Origin: a virus
Direction: 5' to 3' (one strand)
DNA: 64,000 nucleotides
IMG/VR virus record: IMGVR_UViG_3300032235_001020
Coordinates: 1 to 64,000 of that record
Positions 61,396 to 64,000 of the stretch are shown piece by piece (within the stretch, counting starts at the first letter, position 1; every line of letters starts with the position of its first letter). Made by a program: the position numbers and the translations under genes. A model generated the notes under the pieces. It searched no databases, was not told where the DNA came from, and saw only the letters and a program-made list of their open reading frames with translations.

Positions 61396-62726
61396 TGGCC
61401 GAGTTCTCGCGCGACGATCTGCTGTACGGACTGGAGCGATCCGCAGTAGCCCTGCCTGGAACGGCTCAAGCTCGGATCCGCAGACAACTGGGCGATGAGT
61501 ACGAGGGCACGCCTGTTGAGCAGATGCTCCAGGGCTCGCAGCTCCTGAATTACGCACGCCAGCGACTGCCGGAAAATCTCGCCGCAACGCAAGTCGGCCA
61601 GAAGCTCGTTGGCATGCTGCCGGAGGATGCCAAGAAAGCGCGAGCGGCCATCGGCTCTGTACCTCTCGGCGGCTTCAACGAGAAAGAAATTCAGCGGCTG
61701 GATGCGTACCGGGACGGGGACCCCTCGCTCGAGATGGAGGGCGATCCGGAGGTCCAGCGCAACACGGTTCGCGTCGGCAAGTTCCCAGTGCCCGGTGGCG
61801 AGGTGCCGACCGGTGACAGCTTCAGGGCAGCCGCCACTCAAGCCGCAGGGGTTGGGCTGGCGGATCTGGCATCTGATGGCCTGCGCAATATCTGGTGGTT
61901 CCTGAATGCTCCGCAGGCATTGACGCAGCTAGCCATGCTGCAGGGCACGCAGAACGCAGGGCAGGAGCACCAGGCCATTGGGCGCCAGGCACCGCTGATC
62001 AAGAACCGTACGGTGCGGATGGCGACGACCCTGCCTGCCCTGATCGGTGTATCGATGGCCGTTGGCAATGCGTACCGCCAGCCCGGCTTCAAGGCGGTGG
62101 TGCCAAGCGAAATGGATCCAACGCAGACTGCGGATCCCCTGGCTGAGCTGGGCTCGCGCTACTTCCTGGGCCGGAGTGGCGCACTCTTGCCGTACGAGGA
62201 ATTCGTCAAGGAGCGGCCCGACGTCTCCAAGGGTGAGTACGAAGCGTACAAGTCGTATCTGTTCGGTAATGCATTACCACTCAAGGCCACAGCTGAAGGA
62301 ATCCATGGCCCTGAGGTGACCTTCCTGGGCAAGAGTATCCCGCTCGCCACCGGCATCCTGCCTGCAGTGGCGGCGGTGATTGGTGGGCGACGTGGCGCCC
62401 GCAAGGCTGGAGAGCGACTGGCCCGGAAGGGGGACCTGCAGGAAGCCGCAGATCTCCGGGAGACATGGGTAGAAATGAAGCGAGAAGCAGGTAATCCGGA
62501 TTCGGATATTAGTCCGGCAGACATTGCAGATGCGTACAACCGCTACGAAGACGTGCAGATGAAGAACGAGCGAGAGGTAGCGCTGCAGACAATCCTCTAC
62601 AGCAGTCTTGGCATGGGCGGGACCGCGATTGCGGGGCAAACCCTAGAATCAATCCGTCGGGCTCTCAAGGGCAAAGCACCCGTTGAAGAGCCGTTGGTTG
62701 AAGAGTCTTCACAGCCTGTTGCGTAA
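61392..62726 (+). CDS. Large virion-associated protein
   Basis: This 444-residue protein has a helical N-terminal part (DDLLYGLERSAVALPGTAQA), a Gly/Ala membrane-like segment (MATTLPALIGVSMAVGNAYR) and another (GILPAVAAVIGGRRGARKAG). A charged C-terminal helix reads DIADAYNRYEDVQMKNEREV. The mix of amphipathic segments suggests an ejected or internal virion protein. It overlaps the next start by one base. Confidence 0.5.
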   Translation: MMAEFSRDDLLYGLERSAVALPGTAQARIRRQLGDEYEGTPVEQMLQGSQLLNYARQRLPENLAATQVGQKLVGMLPEDAKKARAAIGSVPLGGFNEKEIQRLDAYRDGDPSLEMEGDPEVQRNTVRVGKFPVPGGEVPTGDSFRAAATQAAGVGLADLASDGLRNIWWFLNAPQALTQLAMLQGTQNAGQEHQAIGRQAPLIKNRTVRMATTLPALIGVSMAVGNAYRQPGFKAVVPSEMDPTQTADPLAELGSRYFLGRSGALLPYEEFVKERPDVSKGEYEAYKSYLFGNALPLKATAEGIHGPEVTFLGKSIPLATGILPAVAAVIGGRRGARKAGERLARKGDLQEAADLRETWVEMKREAGNPDSDISPADIADAYNRYEDVQMKNEREVALQTILYSSLGMGGTAIAGQTLESIRRALKGKAPVEEPLVEESSQPVA

Positions 62727-63112
62727 TGTCGGCAGCCATCCCAAATGCCTCCGGAATTCTTGGGAAGGGAGGCGACTCTCTTACAAGCGCCGGTGATTTC
62801 AACCAGGCCATCCAATACGGCTTACTAGGAAGTGGCCTTGGATCTCTAGCCAGGCAGCGTGCAGGGGAGTATCAGCGCCGTGCCATCGGCGAGTCTGCGG
62901 CGATTCGGAGCAATAGCATTATGAACCAATCGTTCATGGATGCCGGCTTTGACCTACTCGGAGCCGGACTGGGCGCTGGGATTAAGTCCTTCAAATCAAA
63001 TGCCCCCACGATGGGAAGCGGGGAAGTATCAGCCCCGTCGATCGACGTGGGCAGCGCGACTGCGGGGGAACAGGCGCTCATGAATGCCAAGTACAAGCTG
63101 CACGGGTGGTAA
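62726..63112 (+). CDS. Virion-type small protein
   Basis: In this 128-residue protein GDFNQAIQYGLLGSGLGSLA, AIRSNSIMNQSFMDAGFDLL, GAGLGAGIKSF and an end QALMNAKYKLHGW are seen. It is Gly-rich with amphipathic helices. It follows a TAATG overlap and precedes the S74-like pair. No family was recognised. Confidence 0.5.
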   Translation: MSAAIPNASGILGKGGDSLTSAGDFNQAIQYGLLGSGLGSLARQRAGEYQRRAIGESAAIRSNSIMNQSFMDAGFDLLGAGLGAGIKSFKSNAPTMGSGEVSAPSIDVGSATAGEQALMNAKYKLHGW

Positions 63113-63117
63113 CTGCG

Positions 63118-63636
63118 ATGACAAGTCAGGCAGCTATAACGGACCCATTCCAGGAAGCAAGGGAGCGTGCGGCACTCTGGAAATCCCGTGTTGACAAGGA
63201 CTTAAGCCTGGCGTCACCACCCACCGCAGGTCTATCAAGCTCGCGCAAAGAGTACGACAGAGCGGAGGGCAGTCTGAGCGCATCAGATTTGAGTGTTCCA
63301 GGTTTTGCGTCCCTTGGGCCTAGCCCCCTGAGCGAAAGCAGTCGCTTCCAGCAGGAGCTGCAAGGGCAGGTCGCCGCATCCGGAATTAGCGCCATGACGG
63401 ATATCACCGAAGCCGAGAAGACTGCCCAGGCGCAGATAGATGCGGCTAAGAGGCAGGCTAATGCGGCGAATTCTGGCGGCTTGATTAAAGGCATCACGTC
63501 GGTAGCCAGTGCTGGCCTCGTGGCACTGTGCGATTGCCGCCTGAAAGAAGACATGGCGCCATTGCAGGAATACGAGGTGGACGATGCACTCGCTGCACTG
63601 GCCGTCGCTGTGCAAGAACTGCATGACAATCCTTGA
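63118..63636 (+). CDS. Virion protein ending in the first half of an S74-like chaperone motif
   Basis: This 172-residue protein has helical and Ser-rich segments (EKTAQAQIDAAKRQANAANS). It ends VALCDCRLKEDMAPLQEYEV then DDALAALAVAVQELHDNP. 'CDxRLKEDhxPL' is the opening of Peptidase_S74-type intramolecular chaperones of phage fibres. ATG 63118 chosen; GTG 63106 is in frame. It overlaps the next gene by 14 nt in the +1 frame. Confidence 0.6.
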   Translation: MTSQAAITDPFQEARERAALWKSRVDKDLSLASPPTAGLSSSRKEYDRAEGSLSASDLSVPGFASLGPSPLSESSRFQQELQGQVAASGISAMTDITEAEKTAQAQIDAAKRQANAANSGGLIKGITSVASAGLVALCDCRLKEDMAPLQEYEVDDALAALAVAVQELHDNP

Positions 63637-63847
63637 GAAGGTTCTTCAGTTAAGACCGATCCAGTTCCGCTATGTAAGAGACGTAGATCCTGAGCAGAGG
63701 CTGCGCGCAGGGTTTTCGGCACAGCAAGTCCAGGAGGTATTCCCGCAAGCTGTTGTTGAGGTCAACGGTCACCTGGTGCTGGACCTGCGAGTCCTGGGCG
63801 ATCTCATAGACGAAGCAAGAAAAGAGCGGTCGAAGGGGAAGTCCTAG
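63623..63847 (+). CDS. Second half of an S74-like chaperone motif
   Basis: This 74-residue protein (MTILEKVLQLRPIQFRYVRD, RAGFSAQQVQEVFPQAVVEV) ends DLRVLGDLIDEARKERSKGK. 'VLQLRPhxFRY ... GFSAQQVQEhFP' is the second conserved block of S74-type chaperones. It starts inside the preceding gene, so the domain is split across two overlapping frames. It could work as a separate subunit or be joined by +1 frameshifting. Confidence 0.6.
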   Translation: MTILEKVLQLRPIQFRYVRDVDPEQRLRAGFSAQQVQEVFPQAVVEVNGHLVLDLRVLGDLIDEARKERSKGKS

Positions 63848-63883
63848 AATGACGCCATATCCAGGTATTACAGCTAGGTCGTG

Positions 63884-64000
63884 ATGCGTCCGTATCCGTC
63901 GTATCCAGGTAGCGGCGATGTATCTCTGGAGCTGAGTGATGATAGACGTCACTTGACCGCATTGGATCCAGGACCCAACTTGAGCGTCGACCCTGGCGCG
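63884..64000 (+). CDS. Start of an uncharacterised protein (partial)
   Basis: From ATG 63884 (GTG 63881 in frame) an open frame runs to the window end: MRPYPSYPGSGDVSLELSDD then RRHLTALDPGPNLSVDPGA. It is Pro/Gly-rich like virion or fibre N-termini. Only the first 39 residues are visible, so no assignment is possible. Confidence 0.4.
   Translation, partial: MRPYPSYPGSGDVSLELSDDRRHLTALDPGPNLSVDPGA

Overview
The window reads as part of a phage (or prophage / phage-plasmid) genome whose host is a cyanobacterium. Phage character comes from the tail-fibre and LamG adhesin genes, virion-type proteins, a lysis-like cluster, two HNH endonucleases, a Gp157-family protein, a GP88-family protein, DUF932 and a PrimPol/VapE-type primase-helicase. 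Cyanobacterial character comes from a DUF3288 protein, an NblA-like (phycobilisome degradation) protein, an XisF-like serine recombinase and several small proteins of cyanophage type. No terminase, capsid, portal or DNA polymerase is visible, so this is only part of the genome. These assignments come from reading motifs; no database search was run.

Layout. 1-13.2 kb (+): host-recognition block with a Gly-rich tip protein, an 1846-residue tail fibre with internal repeats, small fibre-associated proteins and three LamG proteins carrying about six LamG folds. 13.3-18.2 kb (+): two small genes, a 48-nt inverted repeat and an XisF-like serine recombinase, an HNH nuclease, an NblA-like protein, a lysozyme-like/M23-like protein and two membrane proteins. 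18.1-27.9 kb (mostly -): nucleotide metabolism (DUF5664 dATP/dGTP diphosphohydrolase-like, ThyX, dCMP deaminase), a second HNH nuclease, DUF3288, and the 830-residue PrimPol/VapE protein. A divergent HTH-like gene at 28.07 kb faces it. 29-33 kb (+): a tight block of virion-type genes. 33-57 kb (-): about 60 short, mostly overlapping genes, including a RecB/Cas4-like nuclease, SSB, a short sliding clamp, AP2, RHH and Zn-ribbon regulators, GP88, DUF932, Gp157 and a PcfJ-like protein. It is interrupted by a few + genes (holin-like, Dps-like, virion-like). 57.0-57.8 kb: a gene-free divergent region. 57.8-64 kb (+): a second virion-type block ending in an S74-chaperone-like pair.

How it may work together. 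The minus-strand genes look like an early/middle takeover and replication programme: PrimPol-helicase, SSB, clamp and nuclease, with ThyX and dCMP deaminase supplying dNTPs. The plus-strand genes look like late virion and lysis functions. Three recurrent non-coding signals fit this split. A terminator followed by a CAGTGCAT box recurs between minus-strand genes, a CTTTCGC leader motif lies just upstream of at least six minus-strand starts, and a TTAGACT/TTAGAAT box lies 24-41 nt upstream of plus-strand gene clusters.

The most unusual observations are a nearly identical peptide (AVGYDHEDF..., ending in a nearby Trp) in both the SSB C-terminal tail and the linker of the primase-helicase; the repeated terminator/CAGTGCAT cassette; and a set of 26-50-residue single-helix membrane proteins, two of which share the C-terminus ASKILP.
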